Source: Neobacillus pocheonensis (lineage in GTDB: Bacteria > Bacillota > Bacilli > Bacillales > Cytobacillaceae). From it: a stretch of DNA of 64,000 bases. How positions within the stretch are numbered: position 1 is the stretch's first letter; each line of letters begins with the position of its first letter. Both the position numbers and the translations under genes were made by a program. The stretch spans positions 868,001 through 932,000 of the forward strand of contig JAMQCR010000001.1 in NCBI GenBank assembly GCA_023702235.1. The letters are read 5' to 3'. Shown piece after piece: positions 7,865-19,696 of this stretch. The notes beneath the pieces are model-generated. The model was not told the origin of the DNA. It made no database searches and worked only from the letters and a program-made list of their open reading frames with translations.

Positions 7865-9214
7865 TTGATAAGAGGTATTTTAATAGGTGTTCTTTCGATG
7901 GGCGTTGCAGGAACAGCCTATTGGGGCTATCAAGAACATCAAGAAAAAAATGCAATTTTATTGAACTCAGAAAACAATTATCAGCGTGCTTTTCATGATC
8001 TTTCCTATCAAATGGATTTATTGCACGACAAAATCGGGACGACACTTGCGATGAATTCCCGAAACTCATTATCTCCTTCCTTAGCAGAGGTTTGGAGAAT
8101 CACATCTCAAGCACATGGTGATGTGGGACAGTTGCCCTTAACCTTATTACCTTTTAACAAAACGGAAGACTTTTTAGCGAAAATAGGCAATTTTAGCTAT
8201 AGAACAGCAATAAGGGATTTAGACAAAACTCCTTTATCAAACCAAGAGTATCAGGGATTAAAGGTGTTATATAAGCAATCTGGGGATATTCAAAATGAGC
8301 TTCGAAATGTTCAGCATATGGTTCTTAAAAATAATTTGCGTTGGATGGACGTAGAATTGGCTCTAGCATCTGGAAAAGAAATGACAGATAACACCATTAT
8401 TGACGGGTTTAAGACGGTCGAGAACACAGTCTCGGGCTATGACGAAACAAACTTCGGACCGACCTTTGCCAACCTACAAAAAAAGGATGAGAATTATAAT
8501 AAAGTCCAAGGTAAAGTAATCACGAGTCAAGATGCAGTAAATATTGCAAAAAAATATATAAGATTTGACGGGAATCCGAAAGTTAAAGTAACCGAAAACG
8601 GAAAAGGATCTGACTATGGATTTTATAGCATTTCTTTAGAGAATAAACAAACAGGGCAAGAAGCAAGTATGGATATAACCAAAAAAGGTGGACATCCGAT
8701 TTGGTTTATCAATCAACATGATGTAAAAAAACAAGTAATTAGCTTAAATGATGCCAGTAAGAGAGCGATTGCTTTTCTAAAGGGAGCAGGCTATACCAAT
8801 CTTGAGTTGTTTGAAAGTACGCAATATGATAATATTGGTGTTTTTAACTTTGTAACAAATATAAACAATATTAGAGTGTATACAGAATCAATAAAAGTTA
8901 AAGTTGCACTTGATAATGGAAATATTAATGGGTTTTCTGCTGAAGAATATTTAAAATCACATCATTATAGAACAATGCAAGCACCTAAGATATCGGTCGA
9001 ACAAGCTAGAAAAAAAATAAATCCAAACTTTAAAGTAATGGAGAATCGCCAGGCAATCATATTAAACGACTTAAATCAGGAAGTTTTATGTTATGAATTC
9101 CTTGGTACAATTGGTGAAGATACCTATCGAATATTTATAAATGCTGAAAACGGAATAGAGGAAAAAGTTCAAAAACTAAAAAATGCTGAGGCAACCTATC
9201 AAGACGTTTTATAA
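7865..9214 (+). CDS. ypeB: Germination protein YpeB
   Basis: YpeB is a membrane-anchored spore protein needed for SleB to accumulate in the inner spore layers. The 449-residue product has an N-terminal anchor (IRGILIGVLSMGVAGTAYWGY), an N-domain with LHDKIGTTLAMNSR and W-rich helices, and three PepSY-like repeats from about residue 215 to the end. The TTG at 7865 is chosen because GAGGTGA sits six bases upstream and the reading begins (M)IRGIL as in known YpeB; the open frame starts earlier inside sleB. It is cotranscribed with sleB, probably under forespore control. Confidence 0.9.
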   Translation: MIRGILIGVLSMGVAGTAYWGYQEHQEKNAILLNSENNYQRAFHDLSYQMDLLHDKIGTTLAMNSRNSLSPSLAEVWRITSQAHGDVGQLPLTLLPFNKTEDFLAKIGNFSYRTAIRDLDKTPLSNQEYQGLKVLYKQSGDIQNELRNVQHMVLKNNLRWMDVELALASGKEMTDNTIIDGFKTVENTVSGYDETNFGPTFANLQKKDENYNKVQGKVITSQDAVNIAKKYIRFDGNPKVKVTENGKGSDYGFYSISLENKQTGQEASMDITKKGGHPIWFINQHDVKKQVISLNDASKRAIAFLKGAGYTNLELFESTQYDNIGVFNFVTNINNIRVYTESIKVKVALDNGNINGFSAEEYLKSHHYRTMQAPKISVEQARKKINPNFKVMENRQAIILNDLNQEVLCYEFLGTIGEDTYRIFINAENGIEEKVQKLKNAEATYQDVL

Positions 9215-9226
9215 GGATGTGTTGAT

Positions 9227-9406
9227 TTGAAGGTGGTAGAACGGATTTTAATAAAAATTGTAATCATCCAGTTTGTCTTTCTTTTTTTATCGCAGATTCT
9301 TTTTCATCAATTGAATGTATTTCCGCAATTAAATCAGTTAACTGAATATGAGGGTGTGAATGAAAATACCTTTACCGAAATACTCCAAACCTTTCTTGGA
9401 GACTGA
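9227..9406 (+). CDS. ypfB: Small membrane protein YpfB
   Basis: This 59-residue protein starts at a TTG with AAGGATG eight bases upstream. It has one hydrophobic segment (about 8-27, KIVIIQFVFLFLSQILF) and a short polar tail. It matches B. subtilis YpfB in size, anchor and position between ypeB and cmk. Function is unknown. The c-di-GMP receptor gene ypfA (motI), which lies between ypeB and ypfB in B. subtilis, is absent here: the gap is 12 bases. Confidence 0.75.
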   Translation: MKVVERILIKIVIIQFVFLFLSQILFHQLNVFPQLNQLTEYEGVNENTFTEILQTFLGD

Positions 9407-9407
9407 T

Positions 9408-9436
9408 AAAGCAGGTCTTCCTGCTTTCTTTTTTTA
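9408..9436 (+). terminator. Terminator after ypfB
   Basis: AAAGCAGG and CCTGCTTT form an 8-bp stem with a TCTT loop, followed by CTTTTTTT. It overlaps the bases just after the ypfB stop. Confidence 0.88.
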
Positions 9437-9528
9437 TTGTCATTTAAATTAAAAAGTAAGTAAAAAATAAAAAATCATATGCAAAAAAAAGAGGCATTCC
9501 AAAATCTTATGGTAAAATAAATATATAG

Positions 9529-10222
<694 letters not shown>

Positions 10223-10226
<4 letters not shown>

Positions 10227-10810
10227 GTGTGACGTTTTATGCATTTGCAAGGTCAGTTGTTAAATCAATTTTTAAACCTTGGTATCGGATTGAAGCTTTA
10301 GGAGTAGAGAATTTTCCTATGGATGGTGGGGTGTTGCTTTGCTGTAATCATATCCATAATTTAGATCCTATCGTAGCAGGAATTATGGTACCTAGACCTG
10401 TCCACTATATGGCAAAGGAAGAACTTTTCTCGATTCCCGTTTTAGGTAATATTGTTAGAAAATGCAATGCCTTCCCAGTAAAAAGGGGATTAGCGGACCG
10501 TGATGCGCTTAGAACCGGCTTAAAGATTTTAAAAGATGGAAAAGTACTTGGACTTTTTCCAGAGGGACACAGAAGCAAAACAGGTGAATTAGGGAAGGGG
10601 TTAGCTGGAGCCGGTTTTTTTGCATTACGTTCCGATGCTTTGGTAGTACCCTGTGCTATTATTGGTCCGTATAGAAGCTTTAAAAAATTAAAAGTAATTT
10701 ATGGACAGCCAATTCCTATGGAAGAAGTAAAACAAACGAAAGCATCAGCTGAACAAGTGACTGAATTAATTATGATGGAAATTCATAAACTTATGAAAGT
10801 GCATCGATAG
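10223..10810 (+). CDS. plsC: 1-acyl-sn-glycerol-3-phosphate acyltransferase PlsC
   Basis: PlsC acylates lysophosphatidic acid to phosphatidic acid at the membrane. The 195-residue protein has the acyltransferase motifs NHIHNLD (H-x4-D, 43-48) and [10 protein letters not shown] (E-G-x-R, near 113). The TTG start at 10223 overlaps the cmk stop in a TTGA arrangement, consistent with translational coupling; AAAGGA lies just upstream in cmk. The order cmk-plsC-ypfD is as in B. subtilis. Confidence 0.9.
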
Positions 10811-10978
10811 GTTGTACTTGACAAAATTAGCTATTTATAAGAAGTTAATTAAAAGAAGTTTTTTTTTTGAATATTCTTTAGTTTTTTAAAGTTACCTTTA
10901 TTATATGATGGTTATAAGGCGCATGCACCACATCATATATTTTATTTTTAGTAGTATATGGATTAAGGAGGAATACAT

Positions 10979-12118
10979 ATGTCGGAAGATATGAATCAAG
11001 TAGAAGTAAGAAGTTTTGAAATTGGGGACAAGGTCACAGGACAAATTACAAAAGTTGAAGAAAAACAGGTGCTTGTGAATATTCAAGATAGCAAACTTGA
11101 TGGAATTATACCAATAAGTGAACTTTCAAGCCTGCATATTGAAAAAGCCTCAGATGTAGTTACAGAGGGTGAAGAACTAGAACTAGAAGTGTTAAAAGTG
11201 GAAGAGGATGCTTTAATTCTTTCAAAAAGGAAAGTAGATGCTATAAACGCTTGGGGAAATTTAGAAAAACAATTCCAAAGCGGTGAAGTTTTTGAGGCGG
11301 AAGTAAAAGATGTAGTAAAAGGCGGACTTGTGGTCGACCTTGGCGTCCGTGGATTTGTCCCTGCTTCATTAGTTGAAGCTTATTTTGTAGAGGATTTTTC
11401 CGAATACAAAGGACGGAAGCTTACCTTTAAAATTGTTGAACTTGACAAAGACAAGAACCGTTTAATTCTGTCTCATCGCGCGGTTGTTGAAGCTGAAAAA
11501 GGTAAACAAAAACAAAATATCCTTGATGCATTACATGTAGGGCAAGTTATAGAAGGTAAAGTGCAAAGAATTACTGATTTTGGTGCTTTCGTTGACATAG
11601 GTGGCATCGATGGACTTGTTCATATTTCCCAATTGTCTTATGAACACGTGAATAAACCGACAGATGTTGTTCAAGAAGGACAAATAGTCCAAGTGAAAAT
11701 TTTAAATGTTGACCGTGATAATGAAAGGATTTCTTTGTCAATTAAAGAAACACTCCCAGGACCTTGGTCAAATCTTTCTGAAAAAGCTCCTAAAGGAAGT
11801 ATTTTAAATGGAACGGTGAGAAGGTTAGTATCTTATGGTGCATTTGTTGAAGTTTTCCCAGGTGTGGAGGGTTTAGTTCATATTTCCCAAATTGCACATA
11901 AGCATATTGGTACACCGCACGAAGTTTTGAAAGAAGGACAAGAAGTGAAAGTGAAAGTTCTTGAAGTAAACGAACAAGAACAGCGTATTTCATTAAGCAT
12001 TAAAGAGCTTCTAGAAAAGGATGCTGAGGAAAACCTTGATTACGTTCTCCCAGAAGAATCAAAAGGCTTTCAGCTTGGCGAAGTAATTGGAGATAAATTA
12101 AAGAATCTAAGAAAATAA
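10979..12118 (+). CDS. rpsA: S1 RNA-binding domain protein, 30S protein S1 homolog (YpfD)
   Basis: The 379-residue protein has four S1 domains (about 16-85, 101-167, 188-256, 273-342), for instance [20 protein letters not shown] and [18 protein letters not shown]. Bacillus S1 homologs are shorter than the six-domain proteobacterial S1 and lack the ribosome-binding N-domains, so a role as an RNA-binding or ribosome-associated protein is likely rather than proven. The ATG follows AAGGAGG. The 168-base gap upstream is AT-rich and probably holds the promoter. Confidence 0.88.
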   Translation: MSEDMNQVEVRSFEIGDKVTGQITKVEEKQVLVNIQDSKLDGIIPISELSSLHIEKASDVVTEGEELELEVLKVEEDALILSKRKVDAINAWGNLEKQFQSGEVFEAEVKDVVKGGLVVDLGVRGFVPASLVEAYFVEDFSEYKGRKLTFKIVELDKDKNRLILSHRAVVEAEKGKQKQNILDALHVGQVIEGKVQRITDFGAFVDIGGIDGLVHISQLSYEHVNKPTDVVQEGQIVQVKILNVDRDNERISLSIKETLPGPWSNLSEKAPKGSILNGTVRRLVSYGAFVEVFPGVEGLVHISQIAHKHIGTPHEVLKEGQEVKVKVLEVNEQEQRISLSIKELLEKDAEENLDYVLPEESKGFQLGEVIGDKLKNLRK

Positions 12119-12124
12119 TGGTGA

Positions 12125-13186
<1,062 letters not shown>

Positions 13187-13188
<2 letters not shown>

Positions 13189-13217
13189 AAGCTCTCGCAG
13201 TTGCGAGAGCTTTTTTC
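13187..13217 (+). terminator. Terminator after fni
   Basis: AAAAGCTCTCGCA and TGCGAGAGCTTTT form a 13-bp perfect stem with a two-base loop and a T run. Confidence 0.9.
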
Positions 13218-13284
13218 TTATTTGATAATTGTTTAGCCGCAGCGACTTAAGCCAATCGTCCCTGGAATAGCGTATGCGCTAATC

Positions 13285-13422
13285 TTATTTTGAATCATTT
13301 AATCCTCTTGCCTCTTCAGGGCTTTGAAGCTTTGTTGAGCCGGGATAGTGCAGAGCCTGATCACGATCAGACTCTACCCTTCTACTCGCCTTTAGCTTTT
13401 TTTCTTGACGGTCCTTTCCCAT
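13285..13422 (-). CDS. ypzI: Small spore-former protein YpzI
   Basis: A 45-residue basic, charged protein starts at an ATG after AGAGGAGGTG. It begins MGKDRQEKKLKASRR, followed by VESDRDQ and ends PEEARGLNDSK, closely resembling B. subtilis YpzI in length, composition and place between fni and yphA. The function is unknown; I do not see membrane segments or enzymatic motifs. It is on the opposite strand from its neighbours. Confidence 0.8.
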   Translation of the reverse strand: MGKDRQEKKLKASRRVESDRDQALHYPGSTKLQSPEEARGLNDSK

Positions 13423-13528
13423 TTATACACCTCCTCTCTATAAGATGATTCACTGTGTAAAGATTATACAAGTAAGTATGAAAATACATAAAAAATACCA
13501 ATAATAGGGATAATAGGAGGTGGAGTGG

Positions 13529-14137
13529 ATGGAAGGTGCAATGTTTTATTTGATAAGTTGGTCATTTTGGGTTTATTTGACGTTTATATTTAAGAAGCAA
13601 AACCCATATCGCTTGAAATTGACTGCTGCTGTTTTAATGGTTATTATTCTTTCAAATCTCCATTTCACGGTAGGAAGCGATGAAGTTTTTGACAGTGGAT
13701 TATTCTTGTTACTAATGTCTTATCTTTTTATAAGTAAAGAAAAACGTGGAGCAATGACTTATTTTTTTATTTGTTCATTTATTGTTTCGATTGCTTATGT
13801 AACCTTTCATTTATTTGAAATATTTGATCCGATCTGGGTGATCTTTAAGAAAGAATGGATGATGGGAATTTGCTTTGGGTATTTGGCTATTCTTTTGCAA
13901 AAAACGTTAAAAGGAAGGTTGTTAATTATTGTCAGTGGGACCATGCAAGGTGAATTCTTATATGCCTTTATCTTAAGTAAGTATCAATTTCCTTATTCAA
14001 TAGGAGATTTTGCCTACCTTGATGTTTGTTCGTTGACGTCTGCTTTGCTTGTCGGTTGGTTCTGCATTGAAAATGCGGGATCATTCTTTCAAACCCATTT
14101 TAATTTCATCGAAAAAGGAAAGCAAAAATCTTCTTGA
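13529..14137 (+). CDS. yphA: Polytopic membrane protein YphA
   Basis: The 202-residue protein has about six hydrophobic segments and no catalytic motif I recognise. Position between fni and der, and the start MEGAMFYLISW, match YphA of B. subtilis. The ATG at 13529 is preferred over the upstream GTG at 13520 because AGGAGG lies eight bases before it. The function is not known. It ends before a terminator, so it seems monocistronic. Confidence 0.7.
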   Translation: MEGAMFYLISWSFWVYLTFIFKKQNPYRLKLTAAVLMVIILSNLHFTVGSDEVFDSGLFLLLMSYLFISKEKRGAMTYFFICSFIVSIAYVTFHLFEIFDPIWVIFKKEWMMGICFGYLAILLQKTLKGRLLIIVSGTMQGEFLYAFILSKYQFPYSIGDFAYLDVCSLTSALLVGWFCIENAGSFFQTHFNFIEKGKQKSS

Positions 14138-14202
14138 GTTTCCAAGATTGGCAAGGTTACCATTGCAGTGTAGGATTAACATTTGTTAAACTAGTATAGT
14201 TA

Positions 14203-14234
14203 GACCCTTCTCAATCGATCGAAGGGTTCTTTAT
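14203..14234 (+). terminator. Terminator after yphA
   Basis: ACCCTTC and GAAGGGT arms (7 bp) with a 10-base loop, followed by TCTTTAT. A weak T tract lowers the confidence. Confidence 0.6.
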
Positions 14235-14338
14235 CATTGGCATTTTTCTCTTGATTTTTTAAAATTGAGTTTTTGCTTTAAGGATAAAATATAACAAGAT
14301 GCTTGTTCAATATATGGATAGAAAGGATGGCGATTATA

Positions 14339-15648
14339 ATGGTAAAACCTGTTATTGCCATTGTAGGGCGGCCAATGTCGGAAAATCGACTATATTTAAT
14401 CGTATTGTCGGTGAAAGAATTTCCATCGTTGAGGATGTTCCTGGAGTAACACGTGATCGTATTTATAGTTCTGGAGAATGGTTAACACATGATTTTAATG
14501 TTATTGATACTGGTGGTATTGATATCGGAGATGAGCCTTTTTTAGAGCAAATTCGTCAGCAAGCTGAAGTAGCAATTGACGAAGCAGATGTCATTATCTT
14601 TTTGACGAACGGCAGGGAGGGGGTCACTGCAGCAGATGAAGAAGTGGCAAAAATCCTATATAAATCAAAAAAACCAATCGTTTTGGGCGTAAATAAAATA
14701 GATAACCCTGAGATGAGAGAACAAATTTACGATTTTTACTCCTTAGGATTTGGAGAACCAATTCCTGTTTCCGGTTCACATGGTCTCGGTTTAGGGGATT
14801 TACTAGACGAGGCAGCAAAGCATTTTCCGAAAAACAACCAACAAGATTATGCAGAAGATGTAATTAAATTCTCCTTGATTGGCCGTCCTAACGTTGGTAA
14901 ATCGTCGTTAGTAAATGCGATTTTGGGCGAAGAGCGTGTCATTGTCAGCAATATTGCTGGGACAACCCGTGATGCTGTTGACTCACCTTATACGTATAAT
15001 GGCCAAAAATATGTGATTATTGATACGGCAGGTATGAGAAAAAGAGGAAAAGTTTATGAAAGTACAGAAAAATATAGTGTGCTTCGTGCTTTAAGGGCAA
15101 TTGAACGATCGGATGTTGTTCTCGTTGTCATTGATGCCGAGGAAGGAATTATTGAACAGGACAAGAAAATTGCCGGGTATGCTCATGAAGCTGGAAGGGC
15201 AGTTGTTATTGTTGTAAATAAATGGGATGCAATCGAAAAAGATGAAAAGACAATGAATGACCTAGAGCGAAAGATTAGAGAACATTTCTTATTTCTAAGC
15301 TATGCTCCAATTGTATTTTTATCAGCAAAAACCAAAAAGCGCATTCACACTCTTCTCCCTATGATAAATGTTGCCAGTGAAAATCATTCGATGCGCGTAG
15401 AAACAAGTGTATTAAATGACATTATTATGGATGCGGTAGCAATGAATCCGACTCCAACGGATAAGGGCAGACGCTTAAAAATTTACTATGTAACACAAGT
15501 TGCTATCAAACCACCGACCTTTGTTGTTTTCGTTAATGAACCGGAATTACTGCATTTCTCATATGAGCGCTTCTTAGAAAATCGGATTAGAGACGCTTTT
15601 GGGTTTGAAGGAACTCCGATCAAACTATTCGCTAGAGAACGAAAATAA
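14339..15648 (+). CDS. der: Ribosome assembly GTPase Der (EngA) (one-base deletion near the start)
   Basis: Der has two GTPase domains and a KH-like domain and acts in 50S subunit assembly. The ATG at 14339 gives [12 protein letters not shown], then an A is missing (CCAATG for CCAAATG) at about 14375; after restoring it the text continues [13 protein letters not shown]. Motifs are G1 NVGKS twice (GRPNVGKSS near 183), DTGG/DTAG, NKID and NKWD, and a C-terminal KH-like region from about 350. Corrected length is 436 residues, the same as B. subtilis Der. The open frame that begins at 14299 is out of frame with the real start. The gene is essential, so a sequencing error is likely. Confidence 0.92.
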
Positions 15649-15668
15649 CAAAAAGGTGGGAATGAGTA

Positions 15669-16724
15669 ATGCGACAACAGAAAGAAACAATAGCTGTTTT
15701 AGGTGCAGGTAGTTGGGGAACAGCTCTAGCTCTTGTTTTAGCGGACAATGGTCATGAAGTCCGCCTATGGAGCCATAATGAAGAGCAGGTTAAAGAAATT
15801 AATCAAAATCACGCCAATAAAAAGTATTTGCCTGAAATTGTTCTTCCTGCATTGATAGTTGGTTATGCTTCTTTAAATGATACTTTAACGGGAGTAGAAA
15901 CGGTCATTTTAGCAGTTCCAACAAAGGCAATACGTGAAGTACTTGGGAAAATTCGCGCTGTTAGGCACTCCCCATTAACGATTGCACATGTTAGTAAAGG
16001 AATTGAACCAGATTCTTTGATGCGGATTTCAGAAATGATTAAGGAAGAACTTCCTGAACAGTTTTTAGAAAGTGTTGTTGTTCTTTCTGGTCCAAGCCAT
16101 GCTGAAGAAGTTAGTTTGCGCCAGCCAACTACTGTTACGGTTTCTTCAGAAAACATCACAGCAGCTGGTAAGGTCCAGGATTTATTCATAAATCAAAATT
16201 TCCGTGTCTATACCAACCCTGATGTCATTGGCGTTGAAATTGGCGGAGCCTTAAAAAATATTATTGCCCTAGCAGCGGGAATTACCGATGGTTTAGGTTA
16301 CGGTGATAATGCCAAAGCCGCTTTAATGACAAGAGGCTTAGCGGAAATCGCACGCTTAGGAACGAAAATGGGAGCAAATCCTTTAACCTTTTCGGGATTA
16401 ACAGGTATTGGTGATTTAATCGTTACCTGTACAAGCGTCCACTCAAGGAACTGGAGAGCTGGGAATCTTCTTGGTAAAGGGCAAACACTCGAAGAAGTTT
16501 TAGAAAATATGGGGATGGTAGTTGAAGGTGTTAGAACCACAAAAGCTGCCTATCAGCTAGCCAAAAAGTATGATGTTAAGATGCCAATCACCTTTGCCCT
16601 TTACGATGTTTTATTTAATGGGAAAAGCGCGAAGGATGCTGTCGACGTTCTTATGGCACGTGGAAAGACCCACGAAATGGAAGATTTAATCAATATTTTA
16701 GACGAGAGAAATATTGAAGATTAA
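15669..16724 (+). CDS. gpsA: Glycerol-3-phosphate dehydrogenase [NAD(P)+] GpsA
   Basis: GpsA reduces dihydroxyacetone phosphate to sn-glycerol-3-phosphate for phospholipid synthesis. The 351-residue enzyme has the dinucleotide motif [11 protein letters not shown] near 11, [16 protein letters not shown] (near 145), and [17 protein letters not shown] with the catalytic Lys near 195. It starts 20 bases after der and is probably cotranscribed. The ATG follows AAAAGGTGGG. Confidence 0.95.
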   Translation: MRQQKETIAVLGAGSWGTALALVLADNGHEVRLWSHNEEQVKEINQNHANKKYLPEIVLPALIVGYASLNDTLTGVETVILAVPTKAIREVLGKIRAVRHSPLTIAHVSKGIEPDSLMRISEMIKEELPEQFLESVVVLSGPSHAEEVSLRQPTTVTVSSENITAAGKVQDLFINQNFRVYTNPDVIGVEIGGALKNIIALAAGITDGLGYGDNAKAALMTRGLAEIARLGTKMGANPLTFSGLTGIGDLIVTCTSVHSRNWRAGNLLGKGQTLEEVLENMGMVVEGVRTTKAAYQLAKKYDVKMPITFALYDVLFNGKSAKDAVDVLMARGKTHEMEDLINILDERNIED

Positions 16725-16845
16725 AAATGTTCTTTTTTTTGAAAATATAGGCTTTCGATGAGACGCTTTTTGTCTAGATTGCATACAATGCAGCGAAGCA
16801 TGTTGGTAGTATGAAGCTGGAGAATGGGTTGTTTAGTCTAAGTGG

Positions 16846-16878
16846 CTGAAGTAAAGAATTCGCCCCTCTTTACTTCAG
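16846..16878. other. Inverted repeat between gpsA and yphE
   Basis: CTGAAGTAAAG and CTTTACTTCAG form an 11-bp perfect stem with an 11-base loop in the 220-base gap after gpsA. It is followed by TCTATTTG, a poor T run, so it may be a weak terminator or an RNA processing element. Confidence 0.5.
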
Positions 16879-16944
16879 TCTATTTGTATGTAATTTTTTA
16901 GCTCTATGATATAATTACTTTCGGTAAAAAAGGAGGAATTTTGT

Positions 16945-17129
16945 TTGTCACCAGCTATGCTAAAGATGTGGATATCTATTGCCGGAATTGGCTAATGTTT
17001 CTTGCCATTTTAACAATTTATTTTAGCCGTTTTAAACTGAGAGGCATTCTAAAGGTTATAACTGCCGTAATTGCGTATTTATTTATGATCGTTGCCGGCA
17101 TAACGTTATTTATTGTTCTTTTTATTTAA
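16945..17129 (+). CDS. yphE: DUF2768 membrane protein YphE (one-base deletion)
   Basis: A TTG at 16945 after AGGAGG gives (M)SPAMLKMWISIAGIG and then a stop; adding one T (GGCTAATG to GGCTTAATG, near 16992) continues with MFLAILTIYFSRFK and a second hydrophobic segment to 17129. The result is a 61-residue protein with two membrane segments, matching YphE/DUF2768 in the same place in B. subtilis. Function is unknown, though its conservation in spore formers next to spoIVA suggests a sporulation link. Confidence 0.7.
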
Positions 17130-17163
17130 TCATTTGCAAATACATAAAAATAAAGGTGATTGT

Positions 17164-17880
17164 ATGAAATGGAAAATGCTAGGCTGCCTTCTTGCTTTAA
17201 CAGCTATTCTTTTAACAGGATGTATGTATCCTAATGAAGATTTAGCAAAGAATCAAATCCCTTATAAAGACCAAATCCAGTCTGTTCAAACAGCGGTGGA
17301 TTCCTTTAGGAAAGACAATGGTGGAATTTTACCAATAAAGACAAAAGAAGCGGATACGCCAATTTATCAAAAATATCCAATCGATTTTAAAAAAATAGCT
17401 CCAAAGTACCTCGCTGAACCGCCGGGAAATGCCTTTGAAAATGGGGGGGTGTTTCAATATGTTCTTGTCGATGTTGAAACCAATCCAAAGGTTAAACTAT
17501 TTGACTTAACGATTGCTGATACGATCCGAGACATAAATTTAAGGATAAAATCGAAGGGGTACCCACCATATAAAGAAGAAATCGCGGATAATGTTTATAC
17601 ACTTGATTATAAACAGCTAGGGTATAGTCAGCCTCCATATGCGGTTAGCCCGTATACAAATCAAAATCTACCATTTGTGATTACTGGGAGTGCGGTGGTC
17701 TATGTGGATTATCGCGCTGATTTATTTCAGGCATTAAAGAAGTCAAAGATTTCGGTGAAACCCGGTGAGGACATTCGTCCTATTCTCGTGAATAATTCCA
17801 TGTTCGTTCCTGCCTACTCTTTACCTTACACTGTAGACCCAAAAACGAAAGAGCCTATTTTTTTAGAAAAAAAACAATAA
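17164..17880 (+). CDS. yphF: Lipoprotein YphF
   Basis: The 238-residue protein begins with a lipoprotein signal, MKWKMLGCLLALTAILLTGC, with the lipobox LLTGC at about 16-20. The mature part is soluble and hydrophilic with no enzymatic motif recognised. The ATG at 17164 is chosen because AAAGGTGAT precedes it and it places the lipobox correctly; the open frame extends upstream. It corresponds to YphF of B. subtilis by position between yphE and spoIVA. Its role is unknown. Confidence 0.75.
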   Translation: MKWKMLGCLLALTAILLTGCMYPNEDLAKNQIPYKDQIQSVQTAVDSFRKDNGGILPIKTKEADTPIYQKYPIDFKKIAPKYLAEPPGNAFENGGVFQYVLVDVETNPKVKLFDLTIADTIRDINLRIKSKGYPPYKEEIADNVYTLDYKQLGYSQPPYAVSPYTNQNLPFVITGSAVVYVDYRADLFQALKKSKISVKPGEDIRPILVNNSMFVPAYSLPYTVDPKTKEPIFLEKKQ

Positions 17881-17907
17881 GTAATGAGATAGATATTGTT
17901 TTGTTCT

Positions 17908-17951
17908 AACCCTTTTCCTGTGAAATATAAATGTAGGAGAAGGGTTTTTTT
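17908..17951 (+). terminator. Terminator after yphF
   Basis: AACCCTTTTCCT and AGGAGAAGGGTT pair imperfectly around a 15-base loop and are followed by TTTTTT. Confidence 0.7.
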
Positions 17952-17979
17952 AGGCTTCTAGGTAGTTTGCAACTATCCC

Positions 17980-18023
17980 GATAAGAACAACTACGGATTT
18001 TTCGTCACCTTTTGTTCCTTATC
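17980..18023. repeat. Inverted repeat upstream of spoIVA
   Basis: GATAAGAACAA and TTGTTCCTTATC form an 11-bp stem with one bulged base and a 21-base loop, in the 333-base gap between yphF and spoIVA. No T run follows. Apart from this, the yphF terminator and a possible sigma-E promoter, I see nothing else in the gap. Confidence 0.5.
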
Positions 18024-18114
18024 AGAAACCCTCATACGATCAAAATGTTCAGACACGATAGATACCAGTACGATTAGGAAATTTTAAATAAGGGGGTAAA
18101 AATTTTTAAAAAGA

Positions 18115-18145
18115 GTCATAACCATATAGGACAACGTCATAAATA
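18115..18145 (+). promoter_or_regulatory. Candidate sigma-E promoter for spoIVA
   Basis: GTCATAAC, about 15 bases, then CATAAATA resembles the sigma-E -35 and -10 boxes. It lies about 70 bases upstream of the spoIVA start. spoIVA is a known sigma-E gene in B. subtilis. The match is an inference. Confidence 0.45.
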
Positions 18146-18213
18146 TATACTGTCCAAAAATACCTAGCTGGATGTTATTATCCCACTTTACTCAATGATC
18201 GGGAGGGGATCAC

Positions 18214-19692
18214 TTGGAAAAGGTTGATATTTTTAAAGATATTGCCGAAAGAACCGGCGGTGATATTTATTTAGGAGTGGTAGGAGCAGTTCGAACTGGT
18301 AAATCAACTTTTATTAAAAAATTCATGGAGCTTGTTGTATTACCCAATATACAAAATGAGGCAGAAAGAAACAGGACCCAGGATGAGCTTCCTCAAAGTG
18401 CAGCAGGGAAAACCATTATGACAACTGAGCCTAAATTCGTTCCGAATCAGGCTGTATCCGTTCATGTCGATGATGGTCTGAATGTAAATATCCGACTAGT
18501 TGATTGTGTAGGATATACGGTTCCTGGAGCTAAGGGCTATGAGGACGAGAATGGCAATAGAATGATTAACACACCTTGGTATGAGGAACCGATTCCATTC
18601 CATGAAGCTGCTGAAATTGGAACGAGAAAAGTGATCCAAGAACATTCTACAATCGGTGTTGTCGTTACTACAGATGGTACAATTGGTGAAATTCCAAGAA
18701 GCAACTACATTGAGGCTGAAGAAAGAGTAATAGATGAGCTGAAAGAGGTTGGAAAACCATTCATAATGGTTGTTAACAGTGCCCAGCCTTATCATCCAAG
18801 CACGGAAACACTTCGGTCCAGTTTAGCTGAAAAATACGACATTCCGGTCATCGCCATGAGTGTAGAAAGCATGAGAGATAGCGATGTACTTAATGTTCTC
18901 CGTGAGGCACTTTATGAATTTCCTGTTCTTGAAGTTAATGTGAATCTCCCTAGCTGGGTAATGGTGTTAAGGGAGAATCATTGGCTTCGTGAAAGCTATC
19001 AAGAAGCTGTTAAAGATACTGTAAAAGATATCAAGCGGTTACGAGATGTTGATAGAGTCGTTCAACAATTTAGTGATTTTGAATTCATCGAAAGAGCGGG
19101 TTTAGCTGGGATTGAAATGGGGCAAGGGGTTGCAGAAATTGATTTATTTGCACCAGATGAATTATATGATGATATTTTAAAAGAAATTGTTGGAGTGGAA
19201 ATAAGGGGGAAAGATCATCTTCTTGAGCTAATGCAGGATTTTGCCCATGCAAAAGCAGAGTATGACCATATTTCAGACGCATTAAAAATGGTTAAACAAA
19301 CTGGATATGGAATCGCTTCACCATCATTAGCAGATATGAGTCTTGAAGAGCCGGAAATCATCCGTCAGGGCGCAAGGTTTGGTGTTAGGTTAAGAGCAGT
19401 AGCGCCATCCATTCATATGATCAAGGTTGATGTGGAATCCGAATTTGCCCCAATTATTGGAACTGAAAAGCAAAGCGAGGAACTTGTCCGCTATTTAATG
19501 CAGGACTTTGAGGACGACCCGCTATCGATCTGGAATTCTGATATCTTTGGACGTTCTTTAAGCTCCATTGTTCGTGAAGGGATTCAAGCAAAGCTATCCC
19601 TGATGCCGGAAAATGCCAGATATAAATTAAAAGAAACACTTGAGAGAATCATTAACGAGGGTTCTGGTGGTTTGATCGCAATAATACTTTAA
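18214..19692 (+). CDS. spoIVA: Spore coat morphogenetic ATPase SpoIVA
   Basis: SpoIVA polymerises by ATP hydrolysis on the forespore surface and forms the base layer of the coat. The protein is 492 residues, the same as in B. subtilis. The N-terminal GTPase-like domain holds the Walker A GAVRTGKST (24-32, Lys30) and DCVGY near 97; the C-terminal region ends with a hydrophobic segment GGLIAIIL as needed for anchoring through SpoVM. The TTG start follows GGGAGGGG. It is monocistronic with its own terminator. Confidence 0.96.
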   Translation: MEKVDIFKDIAERTGGDIYLGVVGAVRTGKSTFIKKFMELVVLPNIQNEAERNRTQDELPQSAAGKTIMTTEPKFVPNQAVSVHVDDGLNVNIRLVDCVGYTVPGAKGYEDENGNRMINTPWYEEPIPFHEAAEIGTRKVIQEHSTIGVVVTTDGTIGEIPRSNYIEAEERVIDELKEVGKPFIMVVNSAQPYHPSTETLRSSLAEKYDIPVIAMSVESMRDSDVLNVLREALYEFPVLEVNVNLPSWVMVLRENHWLRESYQEAVKDTVKDIKRLRDVDRVVQQFSDFEFIERAGLAGIEMGQGVAEIDLFAPDELYDDILKEIVGVEIRGKDHLLELMQDFAHAKAEYDHISDALKMVKQTGYGIASPSLADMSLEEPEIIRQGARFGVRLRAVAPSIHMIKVDVESEFAPIIGTEKQSEELVRYLMQDFEDDPLSIWNSDIFGRSLSSIVREGIQAKLSLMPENARYKLKETLERIINEGSGGLIAIIL

Positions 19693-19696
19693 ATGA

